From: Burkholderia cenocepacia | Lineage (GTDB): Bacteria > Pseudomonadota > Gammaproteobacteria > Burkholderiales > Burkholderiaceae | NCBI RefSeq assembly: GCF_900446215.1 | Contig: NZ_UAQZ01000001.1 | Location: 806,001 to 870,000, forward strand | DNA length: 64,000 nt | Direction: 5' to 3' | Shown here: one piece after another, positions 1 through 8,984 of the stretch | How the letters are laid out: each line of letters begins with the position of its first letter | Position numbering within the stretch: position 1 is the first letter of the stretch | The notes under the pieces: generated by a model | What the model was told of the DNA's origin: nothing | Seen by the model: the letters and a program-made list of their open reading frames with translations, nothing else | Database searches by the model: none | Program-made: the position numbers and the translations under genes

Positions 1-478
1 CCACGCCGACGCCGGCCGGCGCCCAGTGCGCGAGCGCCCACGATTCGAATTGCGTGCCGGACTGCACGCCGACGCGCTTGCCGGCCAGCGACGCCGCCGT
101 GCCGTCGAGCCCGCTGCCGGGTCGCGCGACGAGCCGCGACTTGAAGCGGAACAGCTTCGACGAGAACAGGATCTGCTTCTCGCGCTTCGCGGTGATCGCC
201 ATCGACGACAGGATCGCGTCGATCTTGCGCGCCTGCAACGCGGGGATCATCCCGGAGAATTCGAGCTCGACCCACTGGCAGCGCAACTGCGCGCGGCGGC
301 AGATTTCGTTGCCGAGATCGACGTCGAAGCCCTTCAGGCTGCCGTCGGGCGCCTTCGCGTCCATCGGCGGATACGTCGGGTCGATGCCGAGTCGCACCAC
401 GGGCGCATCGAGCGCGGACGCGGACGTGGCGGCCAGGCCAATGCACAGGGAAACGAGCGGGGCAAGGAAACGTTTCAT
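1..478 (-). CDS. Amino-acid ABC transporter periplasmic binding protein (C-terminal part outside window)
   Basis: The gene reads leftward from ATG at 478 and runs off the window, leaving about 159 codons. It opens with a Lys/Arg start, a hydrophobic stretch and an SASA cleavage-like site near residues 20-23, so it should be exported. The mature part begins VRLGIDPTYPPMD and continues with GFDVDLGNEICRR and ARKIDAILSSMAIT, the pattern of lobe I of the family 3 binding proteins (HisJ/ArgT type, lysine-arginine-ornithine-histidine). It is clearly a paralogue of the complete protein at 49061. Substrate specificity is inferred only at the level of polar or basic amino acids. Permease genes, if present, lie outside the window. 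Confidence 0.85.
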   Translation of the reverse strand, partial: MKRFLAPLVSLCIGLAATSASALDAPVVRLGIDPTYPPMDAKAPDGSLKGFDVDLGNEICRRAQLRCQWVELEFSGMIPALQARKIDAILSSMAITAKREKQILFSSKLFRFKSRLVARPGSGLDGTAASLAGKRVGVQSGTQFESWALAHWAPAGVGV

Positions 479-577
479 GGTCGACGATAGGCAGGAAAAG
501 GAACGAACGGCATGAGCCGGACTGCCTGCGATCGTAGAAGCCCGCGGCCAGCGCCGGAACCATCGGCTGACTTATCA

Positions 578-596
578 TGATCGGTATTTCCGATCA
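578..596. promoter_or_regulatory. Inverted-repeat operator between binding-protein gene and LysR gene
   Basis: TGATCGG-TATTT-CCGATCA is a perfect 7-bp inverted repeat with a 5-nt spacer. It contains a T-N11-A LysR box (T581 to A593) and sits 19 bp upstream of the LysR start at 615, in the divergent intergenic region. It probably serves autoregulation and possibly control of the gene at 478. Confidence 0.55.
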
Positions 597-614
597 CCGG
601 CCTCGCTGCTTCCC

Positions 615-1535
615 ATGGCGTTCACGCTGTCCCAGCTCCGCATCTTCCAGGCCGTCGTCGAGCACGGCAGCCTGCGCGCGGCCGCCCGCGCGCTCGATCT
701 CGCGCAAAGCGGCGTCACGCAGCAACTGCAGGGCCTCGAGGCGACGCTCGGCGCGACGCTGTTCACGCGTACGAACCGCGGGATCGTGCCGACGGCCGTC
801 GGCCAGCGGCTGCTCGCGCGGTCCGGTGCGATCCTCGGCGAATGCGAGCAGGTCGAGCGGGAAATCCGTCAGTTGAGCGGCGCCTACGAAGGCACCGTCA
901 CGCTCGGCCTCGTGACCGAGCCGCTGATCGACGCGTTCGCGCCGGTGCTGACCGCGTTCCGCGCGCGCTTCGACAAGGTGGACGTGCACCTGCGCACCGG
1001 CACGTCGCGGATGATGATCGGCTGGCTGCGCGAAAGCGCGGTCGATTTCGCGATCGCGCTGGTCGCGAAGCAGACCGACACGACCGATCTCGCGGTCACG
1101 CCGCTGCGCACGTCGGCGCCGGTGGTCGTGTGCCGCAACGGGCACCCGGCGATGCATGCGCAATCGCTCGCCGAGCTGGCCGCCTATGGATGGGTGTCCA
1201 CGCGCTCGCCGAACCTGAGCGCCGACCCGGTCGTCAACCGGCTGCTTGCGTACTTCGACGCGCACGGCCAGCCGCCGCCGAAGATTCTCGCGACCGTCGA
1301 GGGGATGTTCGAGACGCTGCAGATCGTCACGCAGACCGATTCGCTCGCGCTCGAAACCGAAGCGATCACGCGGCACGGGCCGTTCGCCGGCGCGCTCGCG
1401 AAGATATCGGTGCGCGAACGGGCCGACGCGCAGGACGTGTGCCTGCTGCAGCGCGCGGCCGTGCCGCTGACGCCGGCCGCGCAGGAACTCGCGACGATGC
1501 TCGCGTCGTATCTGAGGGTCGTGCGCGGGCGGTAA
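615..1535 (+). CDS. LysR-family transcriptional regulator
   Basis: A 306-residue protein of normal LysR length. Residues about 4-63 form the winged helix-turn-helix (LSQLRIFQAVVEHGSLRAAA then ALDLAQSGVTQQLQGLE, LFTR), and the rest is a periplasmic-binding-like effector domain beginning near GTVTLGLVTEPL. It is divergent from the amino-acid binding protein gene, with a perfect inverted repeat carrying a T-N11-A box 19 bp upstream. It converges on the MHS permease gene at 1577. The target could be the divergent binding-protein gene or the amidohydrolase/permease pair; the sequence does not decide. The effector is unknown. Confidence 0.9.
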   Translation: MAFTLSQLRIFQAVVEHGSLRAAARALDLAQSGVTQQLQGLEATLGATLFTRTNRGIVPTAVGQRLLARSGAILGECEQVEREIRQLSGAYEGTVTLGLVTEPLIDAFAPVLTAFRARFDKVDVHLRTGTSRMMIGWLRESAVDFAIALVAKQTDTTDLAVTPLRTSAPVVVCRNGHPAMHAQSLAELAAYGWVSTRSPNLSADPVVNRLLAYFDAHGQPPPKILATVEGMFETLQIVTQTDSLALETEAITRHGPFAGALAKISVRERADAQDVCLLQRAAVPLTPAAQELATMLASYLRVVRGR

Positions 1536-1576
1536 GCGCATCGGGCCGCGTCGCGGCCCGCATCGCGCCTCGCACG

Positions 1577-2908
1577 TCAGTCCAGCGATTCCCGCGCCGT
1601 CTCGCGCAGCATCGCGACCGCGACCAGCGACAGCACCACGCACGCGGCCACGTAGCCGGCCGGCGCGAGCTTGCTGCCGGTCGTCTTCACGAGCCAGGTC
1701 GCGATCAGCTGCGCGGTGCCGCCGAAGATCGTCACCGCGAGCGCATACGCGATCGAGATCCCCGTCGCGCGCACGTGGCGCGGCAGCGACTCGCACATCA
1801 GCGCCATTTCCGATGCGGAGCCGAGCGAATAGAACAGCAGCATCAGCGCGGTCAGCGGCAGGATCACCGACAGCGTCGGATGATGGTTCATCAGCCAGAA
1901 CGCCGGGAACAGCAGCGCGACCAGCACGCCGCGGCCGACGAAGATCGGCAGGCGGCGGCTGCCGAGCCGGTCCGACAGCCAACCGAACAGCGGGCACGTG
2001 ACCAGCATCACGCAGCCCGACGCGACGCCGACGAACATCGACAGCTTCATCGGCAGGCCGAGCGTATGGATCGCGTAGGTCGGCATGTAGAAGGTCAGGA
2101 TGTAGGTCGACACCGTGCCGCCCATCACCGTGAGCATCAGCAGCAACACCGTGCGCGTGTGCTTCGAGAACAGTTCGTGCAGCACGCCGCGCTCGATGCC
2201 GTGATGGCGGTCGCCGGGCGCATCGTCCGCGAGCCGGCGGCGCAAAAACATCCCGACTGGCGCGATCAGCACGCCGACGAGAAACGGCAGCCGCCAGCCC
2301 CAACCTTCCAGCGCATCCTTCGTCATCGTGTTCGACAGCAGCGCTGCGAAGCCCGAGCCCATCAGCGCGGCGCCGCCCTGCGTCGCGAGCTGCCAGCTCG
2401 CGCGGAACCCGCGACGCGACGTGCCGCCCTGTTCGAGCAGCGTCGACGTCGCCGCGCCGAATTCGCCGCCCTGTGAGAAACCCTGCAGCAAGCGCGCGAA
2501 CACGACGAGCAGCGGCGCGGCGACGCCCACCTGCGCATAGGTCGGCGCGATCGCGATCAGGCCGGTGCCGAGCGCCATCAGCATGATCGTCAGGTTCAGC
2601 GCGGCCTTGCGTCCCTTGCGGTCCGCGTAGACGCCGAGCACGACGCTGCCGAGCGGCCGCGTGAAGAAGCCGGCGGCGAACGTCGCGACCGACAGCAGCA
2701 GCGACGTGGTCGGGTCGCTCGACGGGAAGAACAGCTTGCCGATCAGCACCGCGAAGAAGCCGTACACGGTGAAATCGAAGAATTCCAGCCAGTTGCCGAT
2801 CACGGCCGCGGCGATCGCGCCGCGCCGCGTGACGGCAGGCGCGCCCGGCGCGCCGGTGTCGGCGGCGTCCGTCGTCGCGGGGTGCAGCGCGAGATGGTCC
2901 TTCTGCAT
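1577..2908 (-). CDS. MFS transporter, metabolite:H+ symporter (MHS) family
   Basis: A 443-residue inner-membrane carrier with twelve predicted hydrophobic segments. NWLEFFDFTVYGFFAVLIGKLFF near residue 40 and FFTRPLGSVVLGVYADRKGRK are the typical MHS signatures (citrate, alpha-ketoglutarate, shikimate and ProP relatives). LLQGFSQGGEFG is also characteristic. It lies 56 bp downstream of the M20 amidohydrolase on the same strand, so the two probably form one transcript in which the carrier imports the amidated substrate or a related organic acid. A GAGAGG Shine-Dalgarno sits 6 nt before ATG 2908. Substrate is not predictable from sequence alone. Confidence 0.88.
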   Translation of the reverse strand: MQKDHLALHPATTDAADTGAPGAPAVTRRGAIAAAVIGNWLEFFDFTVYGFFAVLIGKLFFPSSDPTTSLLLSVATFAAGFFTRPLGSVVLGVYADRKGRKAALNLTIMLMALGTGLIAIAPTYAQVGVAAPLLVVFARLLQGFSQGGEFGAATSTLLEQGGTSRRGFRASWQLATQGGAALMGSGFAALLSNTMTKDALEGWGWRLPFLVGVLIAPVGMFLRRRLADDAPGDRHHGIERGVLHELFSKHTRTVLLLMLTVMGGTVSTYILTFYMPTYAIHTLGLPMKLSMFVGVASGCVMLVTCPLFGWLSDRLGSRRLPIFVGRGVLVALLFPAFWLMNHHPTLSVILPLTALMLLFYSLGSASEMALMCESLPRHVRATGISIAYALAVTIFGGTAQLIATWLVKTTGSKLAPAGYVAACVVLSLVAVAMLRETARESLD

Positions 2909-2964
2909 CGCTATCCTCTCCTGTCAATGCGGCCGGAAGCGCCGGCCGCGCGCCGCCGCCGCGA

Positions 2965-4155
2965 TCACTGTCCGAGGTAACGCTCGACGAGGCGCGTCCA
3001 GAACGCCGCGCCGATCGGCAGGTTGCGATCGTTGAAGTCGTATTTCGGGTTGTGCACCATGCAGCCGTCCTCGCCTTCGCCGTTGCCGAGCCGCACGAAC
3101 GAGCCCGGTCGCTGCTGCAGCATGAACGCGAAATCCTCGCTGCCCATCAGCAGGTCGGCCTGCTCGACCACGTGCGCATCGCCGACGAGTTCGCGCGCGA
3201 CCTGCGCGGCGAAATCCGTTTCGGCATCCGTATTGACGACGACCGGATAGCCTTCGATGTACTCGACGTTGGCAGTCGCACCGTAGCTCGCGGCCTGCGT
3301 TTCGGCCAGCTCGGTGATGCGGCGCTTGAGCAGCGCGCGCACGTCGGGGCTGAACGAACGCACGCTGAGCTCGAGGCGCGCACCGTTCGGAATCACGTTG
3401 TTCGCGGTGCCCGCGTGCATCGAGCCGACCGTGACGACCGCCGGCTGCGACGGGTCGACGTTGCGCGCGACGATCGTCTGCAGCGCCATCACGATGCTCG
3501 CCGCGACGACGACCGGATCGACCGTGAGGTGCGGCCGCGCCGCGTGGCCGCCGACGCCTTCGATCGTGATGATCGCCTTGTCGCCCGCCGACATGAACGG
3601 GCCGCGCCGCGTGAGGAATACGCCGGGCGCCGCGCCCGGATGGTTGTGCATGCCGAACACCGCATCGCACGGGAAACGCTCGAACAGGCCGTCGTCGATC
3701 ATCTTCTTCGCGCCGCTGTCGACGCCGTGCTCTTCCGCCGGCTGGAAATACAGGTGCACGGTGCCCGAGAAGTGGCGCGTCTTCGCGAGATGCTGGGCGG
3801 CGCCGAGCAGCATCGTGGTGTGGCCGTCGTGGCCGCATGCGTGCATCTTGCCGTGCGTGCCGCTCGCATACGGCAGGCCGGTCGCCTCGACGATCGGCAG
3901 CGCGTCCATGTCCGCGCGAATGCCGATGCTGCGCGTGCCGTCGCCCACCCTCAGCGTGCCGACGACACCCGTCTTGCCGACGCCGCGCGTCACCTGCCAG
4001 CCCCATTGCTCGAGCTTGTCCGCGACGAGCGCGGCCGTGTCGTGCTCTTCGTACGCGAGTTCGGGGTGGTGATGGATGTGGTGACGGATCTCGCGCAGCC
4101 CGCCGGCGGCGGGCATCAGATCCTCGACTTCGGTGAAGCGGGTATCGGTGGTCAT
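2965..4155 (-). CDS. M20-family amidohydrolase (hippurate hydrolase-like)
   Basis: A 396-residue cytosolic metallohydrolase that should cleave N-acyl or N-aroyl amino acids, like HipO and IAA-amino-acid hydrolases. Visible motifs are HHHPELAYEE near 28-37, RADMDALP near 80-87, the metal-ligand cluster MHACGHDGH with Cys107 and His109, and the catalytic Glu pair in QPAEE at 141-142. The dimerisation insert follows GDKAIITIEGVGGHAARPH. ATG 4155 is preferred over the in-frame TTG one codon earlier because AGGAG lies 7 nt before the ATG. It is the first gene of a pair with the MHS permease. A dispersed 46-bp repeat lies 90 bp upstream. Confidence 0.9.
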   Translation of the reverse strand: MTTDTRFTEVEDLMPAAGGLREIRHHIHHHPELAYEEHDTAALVADKLEQWGWQVTRGVGKTGVVGTLRVGDGTRSIGIRADMDALPIVEATGLPYASGTHGKMHACGHDGHTTMLLGAAQHLAKTRHFSGTVHLYFQPAEEHGVDSGAKKMIDDGLFERFPCDAVFGMHNHPGAAPGVFLTRRGPFMSAGDKAIITIEGVGGHAARPHLTVDPVVVAASIVMALQTIVARNVDPSQPAVVTVGSMHAGTANNVIPNGARLELSVRSFSPDVRALLKRRITELAETQAASYGATANVEYIEGYPVVVNTDAETDFAAQVARELVGDAHVVEQADLLMGSEDFAFMLQQRPGSFVRLGNGEGEDGCMVHNPKYDFNDRNLPIGAAFWTRLVERYLGQ

Positions 4156-4244
4156 CAAGGGGCTCCTGCCGTTTGTCTGCGCACGCCGCGGATGCGTGCG
4201 GGAAAGCGAGCCACTATAGCGAGCCGATATCGGTTCAAGAAGAT

Positions 4245-4290
4245 GCGGAATTTTTCACCGTGATAAGTGTTTTTAATCAGGGTTAATACG
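4245..4290. repeat. 46-bp dispersed repeat, copy 1
   Basis: This AT-rich segment matches 20200-20245 at 43 of 46 positions in the same orientation. It includes the 9-bp palindrome TCACCGTGA (4255-4263) within TTTTTCACCGTGATAAG. Here it sits upstream of the M20 hydrolase gene (minus strand), so it may carry a regulator site or promoter. It encodes no credible protein. The rest of the 4156-4394 gap shows no gene. Confidence 0.8.
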
Positions 4291-4394
4291 GGGCTTCGGT
4301 CCGGCTCGCGTCGCTTTCGATGAGATGCGAATACAGGCATCCGATGCAGCACCCGTCACGCCACGCCGAATCTCGCGTCGGCATTGCCGGCACT

Positions 4395-5303
4395 TCAAGC
4401 CTCGGATGCCGACGTGACCAACATGTCGATCAAGTTGCGGGACGCGGCCGACAGGCGGCGATGCGGCGCATAGACGACCGAAAACGGCCGTGTGCGACCG
4501 CGCAGATGGGGCAGCACTTCGACGAGATGTCCGGCCTGGATCCGATCCTGAACGATGAAGTCGTAGGTCTGGCATATACCGGCGCCGCTCTGCGCCATCG
4601 ACACGACACCGAGTACATCGTCGGACACCGCGACGTTCGAAGCCGGCAGCCAATCGATGTCCTGATCGCCGTCGCGGAATACCCAGGGCGCGATACGGCC
4701 GCTGCTGGGCAGCATGAACGGCAAACAAAGATGGTGCTCCAGGTCCGCCACATTTCCGGGCGTGCCGGCGTGCGCGACATACTCGGGCGACGCGACCAGG
4801 CACAGTGCCGCATCCTCGAGCTTGCGCGCGACCAGACCGCTGTCCGGCAATTCGCCCAGACGGATCGCCAAGTCGAAGCCCTCGGCCACGAGATCCACGT
4901 TCCGGTTCGCGATGTTCAACTCCACGCGAACGTGCGGGTGTTCCCGCGTGAACCGCCGAAGCAGCGGCGGCAGACGATAGTGCCCGTACGTCGTGGGTAC
5001 GCTCAGCCGGACATGGCCGGTCAAGGTACCGCCGTGCCCCTGAATGGCCCGCTCGGCGTCATCGATCAGCAGGAACGCCGCGCGCGATTGTTCCAGATAG
5101 AGCCGGCCGTGCTCCGTCAGGCTCAACCGCCGCGTGGAGCGACGCAGCAACTGCGTGCCCAACCGGGCTTCCAGGCGTGTGATGGCCCGGCTCAACACGG
5201 AAGGCGTGCTGCCCAATGCCACCGCGCCGGCAGTCATCGAGCCTTTTTCGACCACCGTCACGAATGCTTCCACGTCACCGAGATGGTCGAATTTGCGCGC
5301 CAT
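4395..5303 (-). CDS. LysR-family transcriptional regulator
   Basis: A 302-residue LysR protein. The N-terminal helix-turn-helix is FVTVVEKGSMTAGAVALGST followed by PSVLSRAITRLEARLGTQLL and RRSTRRLSLTEHG, closest in feel to the CrgA/AaeR-like subgroup that controls quinone and aldehyde stress genes. The effector domain starts around HVRLSVPTTYG. ATG 5303 is chosen because GGAGG lies 5 nt upstream; a TTG four codons earlier overlaps that ribosome site. It is divergent from the DJ-1/DJ-1/SDR cluster beginning at 5425, which is its most likely target. Confidence 0.9.
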   Translation of the reverse strand: MARKFDHLGDVEAFVTVVEKGSMTAGAVALGSTPSVLSRAITRLEARLGTQLLRRSTRRLSLTEHGRLYLEQSRAAFLLIDDAERAIQGHGGTLTGHVRLSVPTTYGHYRLPPLLRRFTREHPHVRVELNIANRNVDLVAEGFDLAIRLGELPDSGLVARKLEDAALCLVASPEYVAHAGTPGNVADLEHHLCLPFMLPSSGRIAPWVFRDGDQDIDWLPASNVAVSDDVLGVVSMAQSGAGICQTYDFIVQDRIQAGHLVEVLPHLRGRTRPFSVVYAPHRRLSAASRNLIDMLVTSASEA

Positions 5304-5424
5304 CTTGTCCTCCAAAGAACAAAAGCTTTACTTTTCCGCCAGTTTATCTCCGCGAACGAGCCAAATAAAGTGCGTGCGTCGTGACTGCATCGTCGAGTCA
5401 CCCATTGAAATCCAGGAGCACAGC

Positions 5425-6138
5425 ATGAATGGCGAACATCGCGACCGGCAGGATCTGTCGGTTCTATTCGTACTCACGAGCCACGCAAGGAAAGGCTCGA
5501 CCGGCGAGCCGACCGGTTTCTATCTCGGCGAAGTGACGCATCCGCTGGCCGAACTCGACGCGGCCGGCATTCCCGTCGAATTCGCATCGATTCAGGGCGG
5601 TGAACCGCCCGTCGACGGGCTCGATCTCGATGACGAAATCAACGCCCGGTATTGGAGCGATGCCGCGTTCCGAGACGCACTGCGCCACACGCAGCGGCTC
5701 GGCGACGTCGACGCGTCGAAATATGCGGCGGTCTTCTTTGCCGGCGGTCATGGCGCAATGTGGGATTTTCCCCGCAACGCCGACGTGGAGAAGGTGACGC
5801 GCACGATCTATGAAGCGGGTGGCGTGGTTGGTGCCGTATGTCACGGCCCGGCCGCACTGGTCGACGTGAAGTTCGACGACGGTACCTATCTCGTCGCCGG
5901 AAAGAATCTGAGCGCATTCACGGACGAAGAAGAACGGGCGGTCCAGCTCGATCGCGTGGTCCCCTTCCTGCTCGCGAGTACGTTGAGGCAGCGTGGCGCA
6001 CTTCACGATCCCGCACCGAACTGGACCGCGAAGGTCGTCGTCGACGGACGGCTCGTGACCGGCCAGAACCCGCAGTCGGCTTCCGGCGTGGGCGCCGCGA
6101 TGCGTCATCTGTTGCTCACCCGTTCACGACAAGCCTGA
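5425..6138 (+). CDS. Cytosolic DJ-1/PfpI-family protein (HchA-like glyoxalase/chaperone)
   Basis: A 237-residue class I glutamine-amidotransferase-like protein. GFYLGEVTHPLAELDAAGIPVEF, FFAGGHGAMWDF and AVCHGPAAL with nucleophile Cys139 are the marks of the large HchA-type DJ-1 proteins, which detoxify glyoxal or methylglyoxal or act as stress chaperones. No signal peptide is present. CAGGAG lies just upstream of ATG 5425. It is followed 21 bp later by an exported relative, and then an SDR, so a three-gene carbonyl-stress unit under the divergent LysR is likely. The enzymatic role is inferred from family membership. Confidence 0.85.
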   Translation: MNGEHRDRQDLSVLFVLTSHARKGSTGEPTGFYLGEVTHPLAELDAAGIPVEFASIQGGEPPVDGLDLDDEINARYWSDAAFRDALRHTQRLGDVDASKYAAVFFAGGHGAMWDFPRNADVEKVTRTIYEAGGVVGAVCHGPAALVDVKFDDGTYLVAGKNLSAFTDEEERAVQLDRVVPFLLASTLRQRGALHDPAPNWTAKVVVDGRLVTGQNPQSASGVGAAMRHLLLTRSRQA

Positions 6139-6159
6139 AACTTCCCGATGGAGAAAGCG

Positions 6160-7002
6160 ATGTATTCGATGCGCAAGCTCGCCGTTGCGGCAATCCTCGG
6201 CATTGCCGCATACGGCGCCCACGCTGCCAACGTGCTTGTGGTGTTGTCGGATTCCGACCACCTCGACCTGAAGGACGGCAAGGTCTTCGCGACGGGCTTC
6301 TACCTGAACGAGCTGATGCAGCCCGTCAAGGCGCTGCTCGATGCCGGCCACCAGGTGACCTTCGCGACGCCGGAGGGCAAGGCGCCGACGCTGGACGTCA
6401 CGTCGGCCGACAAGATGTACTTCAACGGCGACGAAAACGCGATGCGCGACTACCGCGCGTTGCTCGACCGGCTGCAAATCACGTCGCGCGCGCACTCCCC
6501 GGTGATCAGCCTGTCGCGGGTGGAGCAGATCGGTTACGCGCACTTCGATGCCGTCTATGTTCCCGGCGGCCATGCGCCGATGCAGGACCTGTTGACCAGT
6601 GCCGCCGTCGGCAGATTGCTGGCCGACTTTCACGCGCGCGGCAAGACCACTGCGCTCGTTTGCCACGGCCCGATTGCGCTGCTGTCGACCCTGCCCGATG
6701 CGCCGGGCTTCACGCGAAAGCTCGCGGCGGGAAACGCGGGCGACGGCGACACGAAATGGATCTATGCCGGTTACCGGATGACGGTGATCAGCAACGCGGA
6801 AGAAGAGCAAGCCAAAGGGCTGCTCGGCGGCGGCGCGATGAAGTTCTATCCGCAGATCGAATTGCAACGCGCGGGTGGCGTTTATAGCAGCAACGAGGTG
6901 CCGTTTACCGCGCACATGGTGACCGATCGCGAATTGATCACCGGACAGAATCCGGCGTCGGCGCTGGACGTCGCCAGCGAAATGCTGAAGCGGCTCAAGT
7001 AA
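6160..7002 (+). CDS. Exported DJ-1/PfpI-family protein
   Basis: A 280-residue protein with a clear signal peptide: MYSMRKLAVAAILGIAAYGA then HAA, with cleavage near residue 23. The mature part has the DJ-1 fold motifs FYLNELMQPVKALLDAGHQVTFATP, VYVPGGHAPMQDL and LVCHGPIALL with nucleophile Cys168. ATG 6160 is preferred to ATG 6148 because GGAG lies 6 nt upstream of the former. A periplasmic DJ-1 next to a cytosolic one is unusual but fits aldehyde or oxidative-stress protection in two compartments. It is co-directional with its neighbours at short spacing. Confidence 0.83.
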   Translation: MYSMRKLAVAAILGIAAYGAHAANVLVVLSDSDHLDLKDGKVFATGFYLNELMQPVKALLDAGHQVTFATPEGKAPTLDVTSADKMYFNGDENAMRDYRALLDRLQITSRAHSPVISLSRVEQIGYAHFDAVYVPGGHAPMQDLLTSAAVGRLLADFHARGKTTALVCHGPIALLSTLPDAPGFTRKLAAGNAGDGDTKWIYAGYRMTVISNAEEEQAKGLLGGGAMKFYPQIELQRAGGVYSSNEVPFTAHMVTDRELITGQNPASALDVASEMLKRLK

Positions 7003-7063
7003 TGCCGTGCAACGGACCGGCCGTGCTGGTTCCTCGATGAGTAAAGTAAAGGAGAAGCAAACC

Positions 7064-7858
7064 GTGGATCTGCAACTTGAAGGAAAAACCGCGATCGTCA
7101 CCGGCGCCACCGCCGGCATCGGGATGGCGATCGCGCGTACATTGGCATCGGAAGGCGTCGCGGTCACGATCACAGGGCGGCAACGAGACAAGCTCGACGC
7201 AGCCGTCGCCGAGCTCTCTGCTGCCGCGCCGCGCGGCAGCGTACGCGGAATCGTCGCCGACGTAAGCGGTGAGCGAGGCGTCGCGGCACTGATCGGTGCA
7301 CAGCCGGACACGGATATTCTCGTGAACAATCTCGGCTACTACGAAGCGAAGCCGTTCGCGGAAATCACCGATGACGACTGGTTGCGAATGATCGACGTCA
7401 ACGTGATGTCGGGTGTCAGGCTGTCACGGCATTACTTTCCTCGCATGCTTGCGAAGAACTGGGGGCGTGTGATCTTCATGTCCAGCGAAGTCGGTGCGTT
7501 CACGCCGCCGGACATGGTGCACTACGGTGTCAGCAAATCGGCCCAACTCGCGGTCTCGCGCGGTATGGCCGAACTGACGAAGGGAACCGGCGTGACCGTC
7601 AACAGCGTACTGCCGTCCGCCACGCGATCCGAAGGCATCGTCGCGTATCTTCGGCAAACCGCGCCTCGGCCCGATATGACCGATGCGGAAATCGAATCGC
7701 ACTTCTTCGGCACGTATCGTCCAAGCTCGCTGATCGCCCGCATGATCGAGGCCGACGAGATTGCCGCGATGGTGGCGCTGCTTGCCAGTCCTTTGGGCGC
7801 GGCATCCAATGGCGCCGCGGTGCGCGTCGAGGGCGGCACCTACCGGTCGATTCTCTGA
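7064..7858 (+). CDS. Short-chain dehydrogenase/reductase
   Basis: A classical SDR of 264 residues starting at GTG 7064, which gives VDLQLEGKTAIVTGATAGIG; GGAG lies about 9 nt upstream. An ATG at 7037 is possible but has no ribosome site. NAD(P) binding is shown by TGATAGIG, the NNLG motif, and the catalytic YGVSK (Tyr-x-x-x-Lys). The C-terminus PLGAASNGAAVRVEGG is typical of FabG-like members. It is the third gene of the DJ-1 cluster, so a carbonyl reductase role in detoxification is plausible but not proven. The 190 bp after it hold nothing recognisable. Confidence 0.85.
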   Translation: MDLQLEGKTAIVTGATAGIGMAIARTLASEGVAVTITGRQRDKLDAAVAELSAAAPRGSVRGIVADVSGERGVAALIGAQPDTDILVNNLGYYEAKPFAEITDDDWLRMIDVNVMSGVRLSRHYFPRMLAKNWGRVIFMSSEVGAFTPPDMVHYGVSKSAQLAVSRGMAELTKGTGVTVNSVLPSATRSEGIVAYLRQTAPRPDMTDAEIESHFFGTYRPSSLIARMIEADEIAAMVALLASPLGAASNGAAVRVEGGTYRSIL

Positions 7859-8049
7859 GCCGCAGGCCGCTTGTGGGCGCACATGCCTGCGGCGCCGTCG
7901 ACGCGCGCGTCTGGCCGGATACCGCGCGACGCGGTCGGCGGTAGCCGCCGCCGAGCAGCCGCTGGCTCCATCCGCCTTCAAACATATCCTCCGATTGCGG
8001 ACGACATCGTTTCGTCAGCGGCTTCAAGCTTCCCGACCTCCTCCCCGCG

Positions 8050-8982
8050 CTATGCAAATCCGTACAACTTCGCCGGGTTCGTGACGAATATCCGCTGCTG
8101 CCAGTCCGGCCGCCCGATCCAGCCGGCGATCACGTCCAGCAAGCTTGCGTCGTCCGGCTTGTCCGTCTTCTGCGTCGGGTGCGGCCAGTCGGTGCCCCAC
8201 AGCATGCGTTCCGGCGCCATGTCGATCAGCGCCTTCGCGACCGGCGCGACGTCGTCGTAGGCGGGCGCGCCCGTCCTGCTGTCGACGTACGGCCCCGACA
8301 ACGTGATCCACGTATGGCCCTTTTCCACGAGGCGTTGCGCGGTACGAAACGCGGCCGACGACAGCCCGCCGGGCTGCGGCACATGCGCGATATGGTCGAT
8401 GACGAGCGGGCAAGGCAGCGCTGCAAGATGCGGCTCCAGCTCCGGCAGCCGCGCACCCTGCACCACCAGCTCGATGTGCCATCCGAGGTTCGCGATGCGC
8501 GCGGCGAGCGGCGCCAGCATGTCGAGTGTCGTCGCACCCGGATAGCTGAGGTTGAAGCGGATCGCACGGATGCCGCCGCGATCGAGCATCCGAAGTTCGT
8601 CGTCGCTCACGGTACCGTCGACCACCGCCACGCCACGCGCGTCGGCGCCGAACTGCGCGATCGCCGCCAGCGTGCAGCGATTGTCTGTCCCGTACGTCGA
8701 CGGCGTCACGACCACGTTGCGCTTCACGCCGATACGCGCCAGCACGCTTCGGTATTGCGCGACGGTCGCATTCGGCGGGCGCAGCGTCGTGCCCGGCGCG
8801 ACCGGAAACCGGTCGTCGTAGACGTGCATGTGACAGTCGATCGCCCCGTCGGGCAACCGGAACGCCGGCCGTCCGGTGCCGCTCGACCACGTTTCGTCGG
8901 CCGCGGCCAGCCTCGGCAATGCAGCCGAAGCCAGCGCGGCGCCGGCGATCCGGAGGAATTCACGTCTCGCGATGCGCGCCAT
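8050..8982 (-). CDS. Tat-exported amidohydrolase-family (lactonase-like) protein
   Basis: A 310-residue protein of the amidohydrolase 2 family, related to 2-pyrone-4,6-dicarboxylate lactonase and fuconolactonase. The N-terminus ARREFLRIAGAALASAALPR is a good twin-arginine signal (RRxFL), implying folded export to the periplasm. The metal-binding HMHVYDD near residue 52 and WGTDWPHP near residue 260 mark the barrel active site. It is the last gene of the ten-gene operon that begins at 19163; its start lies 2 bp from the stop of the preceding MFS gene. A periplasmic lactonase upstream of uptake carriers is the inferred role. Confidence 0.85.
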   Translation of the reverse strand: MARIARREFLRIAGAALASAALPRLAAADETWSSGTGRPAFRLPDGAIDCHMHVYDDRFPVAPGTTLRPPNATVAQYRSVLARIGVKRNVVVTPSTYGTDNRCTLAAIAQFGADARGVAVVDGTVSDDELRMLDRGGIRAIRFNLSYPGATTLDMLAPLAARIANLGWHIELVVQGARLPELEPHLAALPCPLVIDHIAHVPQPGGLSSAAFRTAQRLVEKGHTWITLSGPYVDSRTGAPAYDDVAPVAKALIDMAPERMLWGTDWPHPTQKTDKPDDASLLDVIAGWIGRPDWQQRIFVTNPAKLYGFA

Positions 8983-8984
8983 GA

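Noticed and set aside
594-2927. Very long open frame (777 codons) antisense to the LysR and overlapping the MHS permease
   Set aside because: High-GC shadow frame: Arg/Ala-rich composition, no family motifs, and it overlaps two well supported genes.
4155-4352. Short frame through the 46-bp repeat that reads NTYHGEKF, with a similar NAYHGEKF at the second copy
   Set aside because: The similarity comes from the DNA repeat itself. The flanking protein sequences are unrelated and there is no ribosome site.
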